A stretch of 64,000 nt of DNA from Pseudomonas entomophila L48 (GCF_000026105.1 NC_008027.1:5352501-5416500), one strand, 5' to 3'; counted from the stretch's first letter, positions 46,324-57,393 are shown. Program-made: numbers and translations. Notes: generated from the letters alone by a model not told the origin.

Positions 46324-47124
46324 TTATTCCATTTCCTTCAGCCAGTCCTTGTTCTTGAACCACTTGTCGTGGATACGATCGTAGGTCCCGTCATGCTTGA
46401 TCTGGTGCAGGAAGTTGTTGATGAAGTTGATGCTGTCGTAGTCGCCTTTCTTCAGGCCGAAGGCCAGCGGCTCGTAGGTGAAGGGTTCCTCCAGGAACGC
46501 CAGCTTGCCGGCACCGGCCTTCTCCACGGCCACCACGTTGTACGGCGCGTCGTAGACGAAGGCGTCGGCCTTGCCGTTGACCACGTCCATCACCGCTTCC
46601 TGCTCGTTGTCATAGCCGTGGTACTTGGCCTTGCCGATCAGCTTCTTGGAGACCATCTCGCCGGTGGTGCCCAGTTTGGAGGTGATGCGGTACTTCTCGT
46701 TGTTCAGGTCCTTGTACGACTTGATCTCGCCCACCAGCTCCTTGCGGATCAGCAGGGTCTGGCCGACGACGATGAAGGGTTCGCTGAAGTTCAGGCGCAG
46801 GTTGCGCTCCTGGGTGAGGGTCATGCCGCTGCCGATGAAGTCGAACTTGTCGGTCAGCAGGGCCGGGATGATGCCGTCGTAGGCGGTGGAGACTGTCTCC
46901 AGCTTGACGCCCATGGACTTGGCCATCGCCTTGAGAATGTCGACTTCGAAGCCGATGATCTCACCGCGCTTGTTGGTCATCTCGAACGGCATGTAGGTCG
47001 GGTCCATGCCCACACGCAGGGTGCCGCGCTTGACCGCATCGTCGATGGCGCCCGCCTGGGCGGCGGTTACCGCGATGAGGGCGGTCGCACCGACCAGCAG
47101 CCGCGACAGGTATTTCTTCATCAT
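46324..47124 (-). CDS. polar amino acid ABC transporter, periplasmic substrate-binding protein
   Basis: Family 3 solute-binding protein, 266 residues. A signal peptide (MMKKYLSRLLVGATALIAVT, cleavage near AQA/GAI) leads to the typical GTLRVGMDPTYMPFEM, GFEVDILKAMAK and DFIGSGMTLTQERN. The ATG at 47124 is chosen over the next one because GGGGA lies seven bases upstream. It is followed by a REP pair before the permease gene. An AAGAACAA motif (47155-47162, minus strand) lies about 30 bases upstream of the start. Confidence 0.93.
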   Translation of the reverse strand: MMKKYLSRLLVGATALIAVTAAQAGAIDDAVKRGTLRVGMDPTYMPFEMTNKRGEIIGFEVDILKAMAKSMGVKLETVSTAYDGIIPALLTDKFDFIGSGMTLTQERNLRLNFSEPFIVVGQTLLIRKELVGEIKSYKDLNNEKYRITSKLGTTGEMVSKKLIGKAKYHGYDNEQEAVMDVVNGKADAFVYDAPYNVVAVEKAGAGKLAFLEEPFTYEPLAFGLKKGDYDSINFINNFLHQIKHDGTYDRIHDKWFKNKDWLKEME

Positions 47125-47292
47125 CACCAAGTCCCCTAGCAAGAAGTACACGATTTGTTCTTGTAAGCATGGCCTGACAGACCGATGCGTAATGTCGGGT
47201 GGGATGCTAACGCATGCGTGGGCTGGGACCTAGAGCCGGGGGGGACTTTGTTGGCCAAAAAAACAATAAGAAGGCGGGGGGTGTTGCCCCTG

Positions 47293-47356
47293 TTCGCCGG
47301 CAAGCCGGCTCCTACGAGGTCGAGGGTGAACCTGTAGGAGCCGGCTTGCCGGCGAA
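47293..47356. repeat. REP-like inverted pair, family A
   Basis: GTTCGCCGGCAAGCCGGCTC and facing complement, spacer near 22 bases, just after the opgH stop codon and upstream of the binding-protein gene. Confidence 0.9.
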
Positions 47357-47371
47357 TGGGGTGGATCAGAC

Positions 47372-49939
47372 TCAAGCCAGGGCTGGCTGAGCCACGTTCT
47401 CCGGATGCAGCGGCAACAACGGCGAGTGCGGATCGTTGTCGATGGACGCACGCCACACATCGATCCAGGCTGTGTTGTGCTCGGCCCAGACCTGCTCGTG
47501 CAGGCGCGACAGCGCCACCGGGTCGCTCAGCAGGGCCAGACGGGTGTTGCCGTCCAGGCCTTTCGGGCCGACTTCCAGTGCCTTGGCAACGCGCTCCGCG
47601 CGCAGCGCTTCGATCGGTGCCGCCTGGCCATGACGCGCAGTGGCCATGGCACAGGCCAGGGCGTTCTGGCGCGGGTCGACCACGGCACGCACGAAGCCGT
47701 CATGCAGCGCATGCCAGCGGTTCTCGTGGGTGTACTGGTCGGTGGCCAGCAGCTCGGGCGGCGTGGCGTACTCCTCGGGAATCAGGAACAGCTTCTCGTC
47801 CCTGGCCGCCAGGCCCAGGCGCACGCGGCTGGAAATCACCGAAACGGGGATCGACAGCACCAGCGAACCGACGATCGGTGCCAGCCACCACAGGAAACTC
47901 GGGTTCAGCCAGGCCACCAGGCTCGCCCAGGCAATGCCCAGCAATGTCTGCGGACCATGGCGGCGCACCGCTTCGCTCCACGGGGTGGAGTCGTCGTCAC
48001 GCTGCGGCGAGTTCCAGGTCGCCGCCCAGCCGAGGAACGCGGCCAGCACGAAGCGGGTGTGGAAGATCATCCGCACCGGCGCCAGCAGCATGGAGAACAG
48101 CATCTCCAGCAACATCGACAGGGTGACCTTGACGCGCCCGCCAAACTCGGTGGCGCCCTTGGCCCAGATCAGGATGACGCTGAGCAACTTGGGCAGGAAC
48201 AGCAGCACGATGGTGGTGGAGAACAGCGCGATGGCCTTCTCCGGGTGCCACTGCGGCCACAGCGGGTAGAGCTGGAACGGCTCGATGAAGTACTGCGGCT
48301 CCATCAGCGTGTTGGTCGCCAGCAGCGCCGTCGACAGCACCAGGAACAGGAACCACAGCGGCGCCGACAGGTACGACATCACCCCGGTGAGGAACACGGC
48401 GCGGTGTACCGGGTGCATGCCCTTGACCAGGAACAGGCGGAAGTTCATCAGGTTGCCGTGGCACCAGCGACGGTCACGCTTGAGTTCGTCGAGCAGGTTG
48501 GGTGGCAGCTCTTCATAGCTGCCCGGCAGGTCGTAGGCGATCCACACGCCCCAGCCGGCACGGCGCATCAGCGCGGCTTCGACGAAGTCGTGGGAGAGGA
48601 TCGCACCGGCAAAGGCGCCCTTGCCCGGCAACGGCGCCAGGGCGCAGTGCTCGATGAACGGCTTCATGCGGATGATCGCGTTGTGGCCCCAGTAGTGCGA
48701 CTCGCCCAGCTGCCAGAAGTGCAGGCCGGCGGTGAACAGCGGGCCGTACACGCGGGTGGCGAACTGCTGCAGGCGCGCATACAGGGTGTCCATGCCCGAG
48801 GCCTTCGGCCCGGTCTGGATGATGCCGGCGTCCGGGTTGGCCTCCATCAGGCGCACCAGGCTGCTCAGGCACTCGCCGCTCATGACGCTGTCGGCGTCGA
48901 GCACGACCATGTACTTGTACTCGCCACCCCAGCGACGGCAGAAGTCGTCGAGGTTGCCGCTCTTGCGCTTCACGCGGCGGCGGCGGCGGCGGTAGAAGAT
49001 GCGGCCGAAGCCTTTCGCCTCGCGGCACACGTCCAGCCATGCCTGCTGTTCGGCAACGGCGATGTCGGTGTCGTTGGTGTCGCTGAGCACGAAGAAGTCG
49101 AAACGGTCGAGGTTGCCGCTGGCGGCCACCGACTCGAACGTCGCGCGCAGGCCGGCGAACACGCGCGGCACGTCTTCGTTGCAGATCGGCATCACCAGCG
49201 CGGTGCGCGCTTCGGGGGCGATCGGCTCGTTGCCGGCGCTGCTGCCGGAAATCTTGTACTTGTCACGCCCGGTGAGCAGCTCGAGGAAGCCCATCAACGC
49301 GGTCCAGAAGCCCGCCGACACCCAGCAGAAGAGGATGCCGAAGAGCACCAGGATGGAGGTCTGCAAGGCATAGGGCCAGACCTGCACCACCGTGTCCCAG
49401 AGCGGCTGGTGGACGATTTCGTCGAAGTCGACGAACGACCAGCCCTGGTACGGCAGGATGCCCTTCATGTACCAGCCGGCGACGAGGGTCTGGCCGATCA
49501 TCAGGGTGAGCAGGATGTAGCGGCGGATCGAACCGACCGTGCGCCAGCGCGCCGGCGGCAGCTCGCGCTTGGGCGGCTGCGGGGCGTTGGTGCGGCCGGT
49601 CATGCGCCGCCACATGCGGATCAGCACGTTGGTGCGCCACGGTTCGGGGACGACCTTGGTGCGCTTGATCGGCGGGGCGATCTTCAGGCACAGCCGCCCG
49701 CTGGCATCGACACCGAGCATCTCGGCTTCTTCCAGCTCGGCGGCGCTGCCGACGGTGAGACGGGGGCCCACCGAGGCCTGGGCGGCCTCGGTGGTGCTGG
49801 CGGCCGGTTGGGCCGCCAGGTGTTGGTGCAGCTCGCTGAACGAGGTGCAGCGGGCGAGTTCCGCACGCTGCTCGTCGCTCAGGGGGAGGTGGGCCAGGTA
49901 CTCGCTCAGCGATTCCGGCCTTGCGCTTGAGTTACTCAT
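47372..49939 (-). CDS. opgH: osmoregulated periplasmic glucan glucosyltransferase OpgH (MdoH)
   Basis: Inner-membrane family 2 glycosyltransferase, 855 residues, that builds and exports the beta-glucan backbone of osmoregulated periplasmic glucans. After a cytoplasmic N-terminus and two membrane helices (about 135-225) comes the catalytic domain with [20 protein letters not shown] and RDRRWCHGN (the QxxRW-like site). A basic stretch [13 protein letters not shown] lies inside it. Several membrane helices follow (about 515-700). It overlaps opgG by 8 bases, so the two are one operon. Confidence 0.96.
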   Translation of the reverse strand: MSNSSARPESLSEYLAHLPLSDEQRAELARCTSFSELHQHLAAQPAASTTEAAQASVGPRLTVGSAAELEEAEMLGVDASGRLCLKIAPPIKRTKVVPEPWRTNVLIRMWRRMTGRTNAPQPPKRELPPARWRTVGSIRRYILLTLMIGQTLVAGWYMKGILPYQGWSFVDFDEIVHQPLWDTVVQVWPYALQTSILVLFGILFCWVSAGFWTALMGFLELLTGRDKYKISGSSAGNEPIAPEARTALVMPICNEDVPRVFAGLRATFESVAASGNLDRFDFFVLSDTNDTDIAVAEQQAWLDVCREAKGFGRIFYRRRRRRVKRKSGNLDDFCRRWGGEYKYMVVLDADSVMSGECLSSLVRLMEANPDAGIIQTGPKASGMDTLYARLQQFATRVYGPLFTAGLHFWQLGESHYWGHNAIIRMKPFIEHCALAPLPGKGAFAGAILSHDFVEAALMRRAGWGVWIAYDLPGSYEELPPNLLDELKRDRRWCHGNLMNFRLFLVKGMHPVHRAVFLTGVMSYLSAPLWFLFLVLSTALLATNTLMEPQYFIEPFQLYPLWPQWHPEKAIALFSTTIVLLFLPKLLSVILIWAKGATEFGGRVKVTLSMLLEMLFSMLLAPVRMIFHTRFVLAAFLGWAATWNSPQRDDDSTPWSEAVRRHGPQTLLGIAWASLVAWLNPSFLWWLAPIVGSLVLSIPVSVISSRVRLGLAARDEKLFLIPEEYATPPELLATDQYTHENRWHALHDGFVRAVVDPRQNALACAMATARHGQAAPIEALRAERVAKALEVGPKGLDGNTRLALLSDPVALSRLHEQVWAEHNTAWIDVWRASIDNDPHSPLLPLHPENVAQPALA

Positions 49940-51668
49940 CGGCAGGCAACTGATAGCTCCAGGTCTCGGTCAGCACTTTTTCGGTGGTGGCCGGGGTCCC
50001 GTTGGTGGATGCCGCGTCGGCGGCGGGTTGCTCGGCAGGCTGCTCGGCCTTGGCTTTTTCAGCCTTGGCGTGGGCATGCTTGGCCGCGGCCTTGTCCTGC
50101 TTGCTGTCCTTGGCGGGTTTCGGCGCCTCCACCGGTACGTCACGCAGCAACGCGGCACGCATCTCGGTGGCTTTCTTCGGGTCCTGCACCTTCAGGCGCA
50201 GGGTCAGGCGCCAGCCCTTGGTTTCCGGGTTGTAGCGCAGGTTGTTCTCGACCACTTCGGCGTTGTCGCCGACGCTGACCTGGCTGCGCACGGCGGTGTC
50301 CGCCGGCAGGGTGGCCAGGTTCGGGCCGATGAAGTCGACCAGGAAGGCGACGGTGCCATCGGCCTGACGGATCAGGTTGGACTGCTTGACGTCGCCGGTG
50401 GAACGCAGGGTCTGCTTGACCCAGCCCAGCTCAGGCGAGTGCAGCTGATCTTCCTTGATGGTCCAGCGCAGGCGGTAGTCGTACTCGAACGGCTTGCCCA
50501 CTTCAGGCAGCTTTTCCGGGCTCCAGAACGCCACGATATTGTCGTTGGTCTCGTCGGCGGTCGGGATCTCGACCAGATCGACGGTACCCTTGCCCCAGTC
50601 GCCCTTCGGTTCGATCCAGGTGCTCGGACGCTTTTCGTATTCGTCGTCGAGGTCTTCGTAGTCGCTGAAGTCGCGCTGGCGCTGCAGCAGGCCAAAACCA
50701 CGCGGGTTCTCCACGCTGAAGTTGCTCACGGCCAGGTGTTTCGGGTTGTTCAGCGGGCGCCACAGCCACTCGCCATTGCCGGCATGGATCGACAGGCCTT
50801 CGGAATCGTGCAGGGCCGGGCGGTAGTTCATGACTTTCGACGGCTGGTTGGGGCCGAACAGGTACATGCTGGTCAGCGGTGCGATACCCAGGCGGCTGAC
50901 GTTGTCACGCAGGTAGACGCGCGACTTGACGTCGACCAAGGTGTCCTCGCCCGGACGTAGAGTGAGCTTGTAGGCGCCGGTGGAACGCGGCGAATCCAGC
51001 AGGGCGTAGATCACCAGGTGCTTGTCTTTCGGCTTGGGCTTCTCGATCCAGAACTCGCGGAAGCGCGGGAACTCTTCACCGGAAGGCAGCGCGGTGTCGA
51101 TGGCCAGGCCACGGGCCGACAGGCCGTAGCGGTGGCCCTTGCCGACCACGCGGAAGTAGCTGGCGCCAAGCAGGGTCATGATCTCGTCCTGCTTGTCGGC
51201 CTTGTTGATGGGGTAGAGCACGCGGAAACCGGCGTAGCCGAGGTTCTTGGTGGCATCGGCGTCATGCGGCACGTCGCCAAACTCGAAGCGGCTCGGGTCG
51301 TACTTTATCTCTTCGACCTTGTTGGCGGTGATCTCGTTGATGGTCACCGGCGTATCGAAGTGCATGCCCTGGTGGTAGAACGAGAGCTTGAACGGCGTCT
51401 TGTCCTTGGCCCACTCGGCCTTTTCCTGCAGGAAGCGGATCTTCTGGTAGTCGGCGTACTTCATGTCGCGGAACACCGGAGGCAGGTTGCTCTTCGGTGC
51501 CTCGTACTTCTGGCCGGCCAGATCCTTTGCCTTGGCTGCAACATCGTCAAGATTGAATGCCCACAGCTGGCCCGCGCTCAACAGGCCGACCAGCGCCACG
51601 CCGGCCAGCATGGCCTTGCGCAGCCGGGTACCGGGGATTCTAGGTGCAATACAGGGGCTTACAATCAC
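49932..51668 (-). CDS. opgG: osmoregulated periplasmic glucan biosynthesis protein OpgG (MdoG)
   Basis: Periplasmic protein of 578 residues needed for glucan branching and backbone formation. A signal peptide ([23 protein letters not shown]) follows a short hydrophilic start. I choose GTG at 51668 ([11 protein letters not shown]) because AGGA lies seven bases upstream; an in-frame ATG at 51698 has no ribosome site. The body shows MdoG signatures ([48 protein letters not shown]). The C-terminal 90 residues include an Ala/Lys/Glu-rich segment not needed for the fold. First gene of opgGH. Confidence 0.95.
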   Translation of the reverse strand: MIVSPCIAPRIPGTRLRKAMLAGVALVGLLSAGQLWAFNLDDVAAKAKDLAGQKYEAPKSNLPPVFRDMKYADYQKIRFLQEKAEWAKDKTPFKLSFYHQGMHFDTPVTINEITANKVEEIKYDPSRFEFGDVPHDADATKNLGYAGFRVLYPINKADKQDEIMTLLGASYFRVVGKGHRYGLSARGLAIDTALPSGEEFPRFREFWIEKPKPKDKHLVIYALLDSPRSTGAYKLTLRPGEDTLVDVKSRVYLRDNVSRLGIAPLTSMYLFGPNQPSKVMNYRPALHDSEGLSIHAGNGEWLWRPLNNPKHLAVSNFSVENPRGFGLLQRQRDFSDYEDLDDEYEKRPSTWIEPKGDWGKGTVDLVEIPTADETNDNIVAFWSPEKLPEVGKPFEYDYRLRWTIKEDQLHSPELGWVKQTLRSTGDVKQSNLIRQADGTVAFLVDFIGPNLATLPADTAVRSQVSVGDNAEVVENNLRYNPETKGWRLTLRLKVQDPKKATEMRAALLRDVPVEAPKPAKDSKQDKAAAKHAHAKAEKAKAEQPAEQPAADAASTNGTPATTEKVLTETWSYQLPADE

Positions 51669-51804
51669 GAGCAATCCTCGCCGAAAACAGATCATGAAAC
51701 CAACGGCCAGCGACCAATGCCGGGTTGGCGAGCACTGTTCGGACCCCGTGAGGGCGTAATGATTCCCCAAACGGATCCTGACAATGCTCGAGTCAAAGTG
51801 AAAC

Positions 51805-51824
51805 GAACCTGCGAACGCAGGTTC
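51805..51824 (-). other. hairpin upstream of opgG
   Basis: Perfect 9-bp stem GAACCTGCG / CGCAGGTTC with an AA loop, about 140 bases before the opgG start. It may be part of the opgG 5' leader or a protein-binding site; no T-run is adjacent. Confidence 0.6.
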
Positions 51825-51891
51825 ATGCAGCGCGCGATTATCCAGCAGGACGCGTTACAACGCATCAGGCTGGACAAACTATTTATCGTAC

Positions 51892-51927
51892 AAAACCCCT
51901 TGTTTTTCGACAAACAAAGGGTTTTTT
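51892..51927. terminator. rho-independent terminator downstream of dtd
   Basis: 14-bp stem with one mismatch (AAAACCCCTTGTTT / AAACAAAGGGTTTT), 6-base loop and flanking T or A runs. It begins five bases beyond the dtd stop on the minus strand and separates dtd-pip from opgGH. Confidence 0.85.
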
Positions 51928-51931
51928 GACC

Positions 51932-52369
51932 TCATATTTGTAACATAAATGTTACCGGGCCATCATTGACCAGATGCACCTGCATGTCTGCACCGAAGCG
52001 ACCGCTGGCCACATCCGGGTGCTGGCCCTGCGCTCGCTGCAGCAGATAGTCGAACAGCTCGGCGCCGAGGGCCGGCGGTGCTGCCGTCGAGAAGCTCGGG
52101 CGCATGCCATTGCGGGTGTCGGCGGCCAGGGTGAACTGCGACACCAGCAGCAGGCCACCGCCGATGTCCTTGAGCGAGCGGTTCATCTTGCCCTGCTCGT
52201 CGCTGAACACCCGGTAGTTCAGCAGCTTGTGCAACAGTTTGTCGGCATGCTCGGGCGTATCTTCAGGCTCGACCGCCACCAGCGCCAGCAACCCGTTGTC
52301 GATGGCGCCGACGATCTCCCCCGCCACTTCCACCCGCGCGCCGCGTACGCGCTGGATCAACCCCTTCAT
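51932..52369 (-). CDS. dtd: D-aminoacyl-tRNA deacylase
   Basis: Quality-control enzyme of 145 residues that hydrolyses D-amino acids (and glycine from tRNA-Ala) from mischarged tRNA. The conserved SQFTL motif and the C-terminal NDGPVTFML are both present, as is [15 protein letters not shown] at the start. The start overlaps the pip stop (ATGA), so the two are co-translated. A clear terminator follows. Confidence 0.96.
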   Translation of the reverse strand: MKGLIQRVRGARVEVAGEIVGAIDNGLLALVAVEPEDTPEHADKLLHKLLNYRVFSDEQGKMNRSLKDIGGGLLLVSQFTLAADTRNGMRPSFSTAAPPALGAELFDYLLQRAQGQHPDVASGRFGADMQVHLVNDGPVTFMLQI

Positions 52370-53337
52370 GCTTCTTCCAGAGGCAGGTCGAGCAGGCGCC
52401 GAGCCATCTGGTCGGCAGCGCGCACCAGGGCGTCGGTGATGCCGGGCTCGGAGGCGGCGTGGCCAGCGTCGCGGATGACCTTCAATTCACTGTTCGGCCA
52501 GGCCTGATGCAGTTCCCAGGCGTTGTCCAGCGGGCAGATCACGTCGTAGCGACCATGCACGATCACTGCGGGCAGGTGGGCGATCTTCGGCATGTCGCGG
52601 ATCAGCTGATCCTGCTCCAGGAAGGCGTTGTTGGTGAAGTAGTGGCATTCGATGCGGGCGATCGACAGGGCGCGTTGCGGCTCGGAGAAGCGGTCGACCA
52701 CCAGCGGGTTCGGGCGCAGGGTGGCGGTACGGCCCTCCCACGTGGACCAGGCCTTGGCGGCGTGCATCTGGGCAATCTGGTCGTTGCCGGTCAGGCGCTT
52801 GTGGAAGGCCTTGACCAGGTCACCGCGCTCTTCCGGCGGGATCGGCGCGATGTAGTCCTGCCAGTAGTCGGGGAACAGGCGGCTGGCGCCTTCCTGGTAG
52901 AACCAGCTGATTTCCTGCGGGCGGCACAGGAAGATGCCACGCAGGATCAGGCCATGCACGCGCTCGGGGTGGGTCTGGGCGTAGGCCAGGGCCAGGGTGG
53001 AGCCCCACGAGCCACCGAACAGCACCCATTTTTCGATGCCCAGGTGCTCGCGAATGCGCTCCAGGTCCTCGACCAGGTGCCAGGTGGTGTTGTTCTCCAG
53101 GCTCGCGTGGGGCGTGGAGCGGCCACAACCGCGCTGGTCGAAGGTGATGATGCGGTACAGATTGGGGTCGAAGTAGCAACGGCTTTGCGCGTCGCAGCCG
53201 GCGCCCGGGCCGCCGTGGATGAACACCACGGGCAGACCTTCCGGCGAGCCGCTTTCATCGACATACAGCACATGCGGCGCTTCCACGGCCAGATCGTGCC
53301 GGGCGTAGGGTTTGATCTGCGGGTAGAGGGTCTGCAT
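52366..53337 (-). CDS. pip: proline iminopeptidase
   Basis: Alpha/beta-hydrolase peptidase (S33 family, 323 residues) that removes N-terminal proline from peptides in the cytoplasm. It has the oxyanion segment [11 protein letters not shown] and nucleophile S110 in GGSWGS. The remaining triad residues lie in [10 protein letters not shown] (Asp) and DAGHAASE (His). GGAG precedes the ATG by six bases. It heads the pip-dtd unit. Confidence 0.94.
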   Translation of the reverse strand: MQTLYPQIKPYARHDLAVEAPHVLYVDESGSPEGLPVVFIHGGPGAGCDAQSRCYFDPNLYRIITFDQRGCGRSTPHASLENNTTWHLVEDLERIREHLGIEKWVLFGGSWGSTLALAYAQTHPERVHGLILRGIFLCRPQEISWFYQEGASRLFPDYWQDYIAPIPPEERGDLVKAFHKRLTGNDQIAQMHAAKAWSTWEGRTATLRPNPLVVDRFSEPQRALSIARIECHYFTNNAFLEQDQLIRDMPKIAHLPAVIVHGRYDVICPLDNAWELHQAWPNSELKVIRDAGHAASEPGITDALVRAADQMARRLLDLPLEEA

Positions 53338-53833
53338 TGCGCACTCCGTGTGAGGTTTTTATCTGCCGTTGGGCATCATAAACCTGAATCGCGCGAAGAG
53401 CATGTGTCCGTGTGAATCGTCGGGGTTTTGGGCTTGCTGGCGATGGGAAGCACGGGTGGAGGGCATGGTTTGAGATTGCATCAGGGCTGGCAGGTGTGCG
53501 ACGAGGACTCTTCAGCGCCCTCGAGATCGAGCGCCGCCCGCGCGGCGCATCGCGGATGAATCCGCTCCTACGTTTGTTTCGGGCCAGTTATGCCTGAAAG
53601 AACACCGGGACCGCCTTGTTTGTACGGCGCGCGTTTTTTCGGCTGGTGCTACCGCCGCCCCGCCCGACTCAAACCATGCGCCAAAGCTGGCAACCATGGC
53701 CTTGCAGGTGCGGCACGTTGCAACCGATGTAGGAGCGGATTCATCCGCGATGCGCCGCGCGGGCGGCGCTCGATCTCATAGGCGCCACAAACCCTGCGGC
53801 GAACACCTGTAAGCCCTGACGCGGCCGAACGCC
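53338..53833. other. gene-free region between pip and hutG
   Basis: 496 bases. Short open frames exist on both strands but they encode the same repeat-derived peptide (ERRPRGASRMNPLL) in opposite orientation, so they are repeat shadows, not genes. The region is dominated by the inverted repeat at 53481-53819. The pip promoter must lie near 53340-53400. Confidence 0.8.
53481..53819. repeat. large composite inverted repeat
   Basis: Two arms of about 90 bases. The inner 49 bases of each arm are perfectly complementary (53523-53571 and 53730-53778; starts GAGATCGAGCGCCGCCCGCG). The outer 40 bases are complementary with mismatches (TCAGGGCT...CAGGTGT versus ACACCTG...AGCCCTGA). The spacer is 158 bases. 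The innermost part ends in GAATCCGCTCCTAC, linking it to the REP-like families. Confidence 0.88.
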
Positions 53834-54649
53834 CTACCCTCGCGAACCACCCCGGTACCGCTCCTCGCCCCACGCCAGCACAGTCTCCAACAAGCGCTTG
53901 AGCACCACCTGCGTTGGCTGTGCCAAATCTTCGCGATAGCCGAACGGCTCCACCTCATTCATGTAGGTGCACTGCCCCAGCTCCAGTTGCACCGCATGGA
54001 TCTGGTTGGCCGGATCACCGTAATGACGGGTGATATGCCCACCCTTGAAACGCCCGTTGAGCACATGGCTGTAAGCCGGGAACTCGGCGCAAACACCCAG
54101 CAACCGCTCGGCCAGCTGCGGATCGCAACTTGCACCATTGAAAGTGCCCAGGTTGAAGTCCGGCAGCTTGCCGTCGAACAGGTGCGGGATCAGCGAGCGG
54201 ATCGAGTGGGCATCCCACAACAACGCATAGCCGAACTCGTCGCGCAGGCGGTCCAGTTCACGACGAATCGTGTCGTGGTATGGCCGCCAGATCCCCTCCA
54301 GGTACGTTGCCCGTTCGTCGGCGGTCGGCACCTGGCCATCCTTGAACAACGGCTCGCCGTCAAACAAGGTCGCCGGGTACAAACCAGTGGTGGCGCCGAC
54401 ATAGAGCGGCTTGTCGTCATCCGGCCGGTTGAGATCGATGACGAACCGCGAGTACTCCGCCGCCACCACACTGGCACCCAGTTCACGGGCAAAGTCGTAA
54501 AGGCGCGGAATGTGCCAGTCGGTGTCCGGCAGGCTGCGTGCCGGCTCGACCAGCCCGTCGCGCACGGCGGCAGTCAGGTTCAACCCAGCGTGAGGCATGC
54601 TGATCAGCAGGGGCAGGCGGCCCTGGTGGAAAATCAAAACCTTGTCCAT
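53834..54649 (-). CDS. hutG: N-formylglutamate deformylase HutG
   Basis: Last step of the five-step histidine pathway: hydrolyses N-formyl-L-glutamate to glutamate and formate. The 271-residue metal-dependent amidohydrolase starts MDKVLIFHQG after GAGGCGAC; an upstream extension overlaps hutI out of frame. Conserved parts are LLISMPHAG, LWDAHSIRS and QLELGQCTYMNE. The gene is 10 bases after hutI and ends the hutUHTIG cluster. Use of this enzyme together with HutF (present at 62363) is the known Pseudomonas route. Confidence 0.93.
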   Translation of the reverse strand: MDKVLIFHQGRLPLLISMPHAGLNLTAAVRDGLVEPARSLPDTDWHIPRLYDFARELGASVVAAEYSRFVIDLNRPDDDKPLYVGATTGLYPATLFDGEPLFKDGQVPTADERATYLEGIWRPYHDTIRRELDRLRDEFGYALLWDAHSIRSLIPHLFDGKLPDFNLGTFNGASCDPQLAERLLGVCAEFPAYSHVLNGRFKGGHITRHYGDPANQIHAVQLELGQCTYMNEVEPFGYREDLAQPTQVVLKRLLETVLAWGEERYRGGSRG

Positions 54650-54659
54650 GTCGCCTCGC

Positions 54660-55865
54660 TCAATTGGATATTTCGTGGCCCAGGCGCACCACGCGCTTGG
54701 GCAGGTCGCCGCCGAGCCAGTAGCTGAGGTCGGCCGGGCGCTCGATCCGCCAGGCGACGAAGTCCGCCACCTTGCCCACTTCCAGCGAACCATGGCTGTG
54801 GCCCAGCCCCAGCGCGGTGGCGGCGTGCAGGGTGACACCCGCCAGGGCCTCTTCCGGGGTCATGCGGAAGCAGGTGCAGCCCATGTTCAGCATCAGGCGC
54901 AGCGACAGCCCTGGCGAGGTGCCGGGGTTGAGGTCGCTGGCCAGGGCAATCTTCACCCCATGGCGGCGCAAGGCATCCATCGGCGGCAGCTGGGTTTCAC
55001 GCAGGAAGTAGAACGCACCCGGCAGCAGCACGGCGACCGTGCCGGCCTTGGCCATGGCGATGGCGTCCTCTTCGGTCATGAACTCCAGGTGGTCGGCCGA
55101 CAGCGCCTGGTAGCGTGCCGCCAGGCTCGAACCGTGCAGCGACGACAACTGCTCGGCGTGCAGCTTGACCGGCAGCCCCAGCCCGCGCGCCTTGATGAAC
55201 AGGCGCTCGACCTGGGCTGGCGAGAACGCCAGGTGTTCGCAGAAGGCATCCACCGCGTCCACCAGGCCCTCGGCGGCCAGTGCCGGGAGCATCTGCTCGC
55301 AGATATGGTCGATGTAGTCGTCCGCCCTGCCCGTGTATTCCGGTGGCAGGGCGTGGGCGGCCAGGCAGGTGCTGCGCACGGTCACTGGCAACTCCTCGCC
55401 CAGGCGCCGGGCAACGCGCAGCATCTTGCGTTCGTTCTCCAGATCCAGGCCGTAGCCGGACTTGATCTCGATCGTGGTCACGCCGTCGCGCATCAGCGCC
55501 TGGACCCGCTGGCGGGCACTGGCCAGCAGCGCGTCTTCGCTGGCCGCGCGGGTGGCCCGCACGGTGCTGGCGATGCCGCCACCCTGGGCGGCGATCTCGG
55601 CATAGCTGACGCCCTGCAGGCGCTGCTCGAACTCGCCGCTGCGATTGCCACCGAACACCGCGTGGGTGTGGCAGTCGATCAGCCCGGGCGTGACCCAGGC
55701 GCCGCCCAGGTCGACGACACGGTCGGCCGTGACCGGCGGCACGTCACCGCGGGGGCCGATCCACTCGATCAGCCCGGCGCTGGTGACGATCGCCGCGTCC
55801 TCGATGACCGAGTAACGGCCCTCGGTCATGGTCGCTGCGTGGCAGTGCTGCCAGAGGGTTCTCAT
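54660..55865 (-). CDS. hutI: imidazolonepropionase HutI
   Basis: Third step of histidine degradation: hydrolyses 4-imidazolone-5-propionate to N-formimino-L-glutamate. Zinc amidohydrolase of 401 residues. The metal motif is [15 protein letters not shown]; further ligands lie in KLHAEQLS and [10 protein letters not shown]. The ATG at 55865 follows AGGAGATCCTG. Lies between hutT (19-base gap) and hutG. Confidence 0.96.
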   Translation of the reverse strand: MRTLWQHCHAATMTEGRYSVIEDAAIVTSAGLIEWIGPRGDVPPVTADRVVDLGGAWVTPGLIDCHTHAVFGGNRSGEFEQRLQGVSYAEIAAQGGGIASTVRATRAASEDALLASARQRVQALMRDGVTTIEIKSGYGLDLENERKMLRVARRLGEELPVTVRSTCLAAHALPPEYTGRADDYIDHICEQMLPALAAEGLVDAVDAFCEHLAFSPAQVERLFIKARGLGLPVKLHAEQLSSLHGSSLAARYQALSADHLEFMTEEDAIAMAKAGTVAVLLPGAFYFLRETQLPPMDALRRHGVKIALASDLNPGTSPGLSLRLMLNMGCTCFRMTPEEALAGVTLHAATALGLGHSHGSLEVGKVADFVAWRIERPADLSYWLGGDLPKRVVRLGHEISN

Positions 55866-55884
55866 CAGGATCTCCTTGTAAGCT

Positions 55885-57288
55885 TCAACGGTGCGCCTCG
55901 ACAGGCTCCCGGGCCGGCTCGCCACGGCCCGCGCGCGGCTTGCACCACAGCAGGTAGGACGCCACCAGGAATACCACCCAGATCACGCCGACGATCAACG
56001 CTGCCTGGGTGTCGGGGAAGTAGCCGAGCACACCGAAGATGAACACCATGAAGGCGATGGCCATGGCCGGGCCATAGGGCCAGAACGGTACCGGGAACTT
56101 GAGTTGGGCAACCTCTTCGCGGCTCATGCTGCGGCGCATGGCCACCTGGGTAACCAGGATCATCAGCCACACCCACACCGTAGCGAAGGTGGCGATGGAG
56201 GCGATCAGCAGGAACACGTTCTCCGGGATCAGGTAGTTGAGCAGCACGCCGACCAGCAGCGCCGCGCCCATCACCACCACCGTCATCCACGGCACGCCGT
56301 GTTTCGACAGCTTGCCAAAGCCACGCGGCGCCTGGCCGTGCTGGGCCAGGCCGTACATCATGCGGCCGGCACCGAAGATGTCGCTGTTGATCGCCGAGAT
56401 GGCCGCCGAAATCACCACGATATTGAGCACGGCCGCGGCGGAGCCGATGCCCAGGTTGCTGAAGATCTGCACGAACGGGCTGCCCTGGCTGCCGATCTGT
56501 GGCCAGGGGTACAGGCACATCAGCACGAACAGGGTGAGCACATAGAACAGCAGGATGCGCAGCGGCACGGCGTTGATCGCCTTGGGGATCACGCGCTGCG
56601 GGTCTTTCGCTTCACCGGCGGTGACGCCGATGATCTCGATGCCGCCGAAGGCGAACATCACCACCGCGAACGAAGCGATCAAGCCACTGAGACCATTGGG
56701 CATGAAGCCGCCATGCTCGAACAGGTTGCTTACCCCGACCGCGTGCCCGGTATTCACCTGGCTGAAGCCGAAGGCCATGATGCCGAGGCCGGCGAGGATC
56801 ATCGCGACGATGGCGCCGACCTTGAGTAGCGACAGCCAGAACTCCATCTCACCGAACACCCGCACGTTGCACAGGTTCAGGCCGCCGATCAGGAAGACGA
56901 TGCCCAGCACCCAGATCCAGCGGGCGACCTCGGGGAACCAGAAGCCCATGTAGATACCGAAGGCCGTCACGTCGGCGATGGCGACGATGACCATCTCGAA
57001 GGCGTAGGTCCAGCCGAGGATGAAGCCGGCCAAGGGGCCGAGGTAGGTGCTGGCGTAGTGGCCGAAGGAGCCGGCCACCGGGTTGTGCACGGCCATCTCG
57101 CCGAGGGCGCGCATCACCATGAATACTGCCGCACCACCGATCAGGTAGGCCAGCAGCACGGCCGGGCCGGCCATCTGGATGGCCGAGGCGGAGCCGTAGA
57201 ACAGCCCGGTACCGATTGCCGAACCGAGCGCCATGAAACGGATATGCCGGGCCGATAGCCCGCGCTTGAGACCTTGAGCTTGTTGCAT
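55885..57288 (-). CDS. hutT: amino acid permease, probable histidine transporter HutT
   Basis: APC-superfamily amino acid/proton symporter, 467 residues, about twelve membrane helices. N-terminal [25 protein letters not shown] is diagnostic for the AAT group, and [17 protein letters not shown] is typical. Its place within the hut cluster makes histidine the likely substrate, although homologues also carry proline or aromatic amino acids. An A-rich CA motif abuts the ribosome site (AACAACAATAAGGACGTGAC-ATG). A REP pair separates it from hutH. Confidence 0.9.
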   Translation of the reverse strand: MQQAQGLKRGLSARHIRFMALGSAIGTGLFYGSASAIQMAGPAVLLAYLIGGAAVFMVMRALGEMAVHNPVAGSFGHYASTYLGPLAGFILGWTYAFEMVIVAIADVTAFGIYMGFWFPEVARWIWVLGIVFLIGGLNLCNVRVFGEMEFWLSLLKVGAIVAMILAGLGIMAFGFSQVNTGHAVGVSNLFEHGGFMPNGLSGLIASFAVVMFAFGGIEIIGVTAGEAKDPQRVIPKAINAVPLRILLFYVLTLFVLMCLYPWPQIGSQGSPFVQIFSNLGIGSAAAVLNIVVISAAISAINSDIFGAGRMMYGLAQHGQAPRGFGKLSKHGVPWMTVVVMGAALLVGVLLNYLIPENVFLLIASIATFATVWVWLMILVTQVAMRRSMSREEVAQLKFPVPFWPYGPAMAIAFMVFIFGVLGYFPDTQAALIVGVIWVVFLVASYLLWCKPRAGRGEPAREPVEAHR

Positions 57289-57297
57289 GTCACGTCC

Positions 57298-57308
57298 TTA
57301 TTGTTGTT
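57298..57308 (-). promoter_or_regulatory. Crc/Hfq-type CA motif at the hutT ribosome site
   Basis: AACAACAATAA on the minus strand contains two overlapping AANAANAA matches and runs straight into the AAGGA ribosome site of hutT, the usual geometry for Hfq/Crc translational repression. Confidence 0.7.
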
Positions 57309-57330
57309 CTGGTCGTGAGTATGAGGGCCG

Positions 57331-57386
57331 TTCGCCGGCAAGCCGGCTCCTACAGAGAACCCCGTAGGAGCCGGCTTGCCGGCGAA
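57331..57386. repeat. REP-like inverted pair, family A, between hutH and hutT
   Basis: TTCGCCGGCAAGCCGGCTCC and its facing copy, spacer near 14 bases. It sits in the middle of the apparent hutUHTIG transcript. Confidence 0.9.
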
Positions 57387-57393
57387 TGCGGTA

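Noticed and set aside
51669..51698. Alternative ATG start of opgG at 51698
   Set aside because: No ribosome site precedes it, whereas the GTG at 51668 has AGGA at the proper distance and gives a normal signal peptide.
53412..53873. Short open frames on both strands sharing the peptide ERRPRGASRMNPLL
   Set aside because: The shared peptide is produced by the two arms of the inverted repeat read in opposite directions; no ribosome sites or other gene features.
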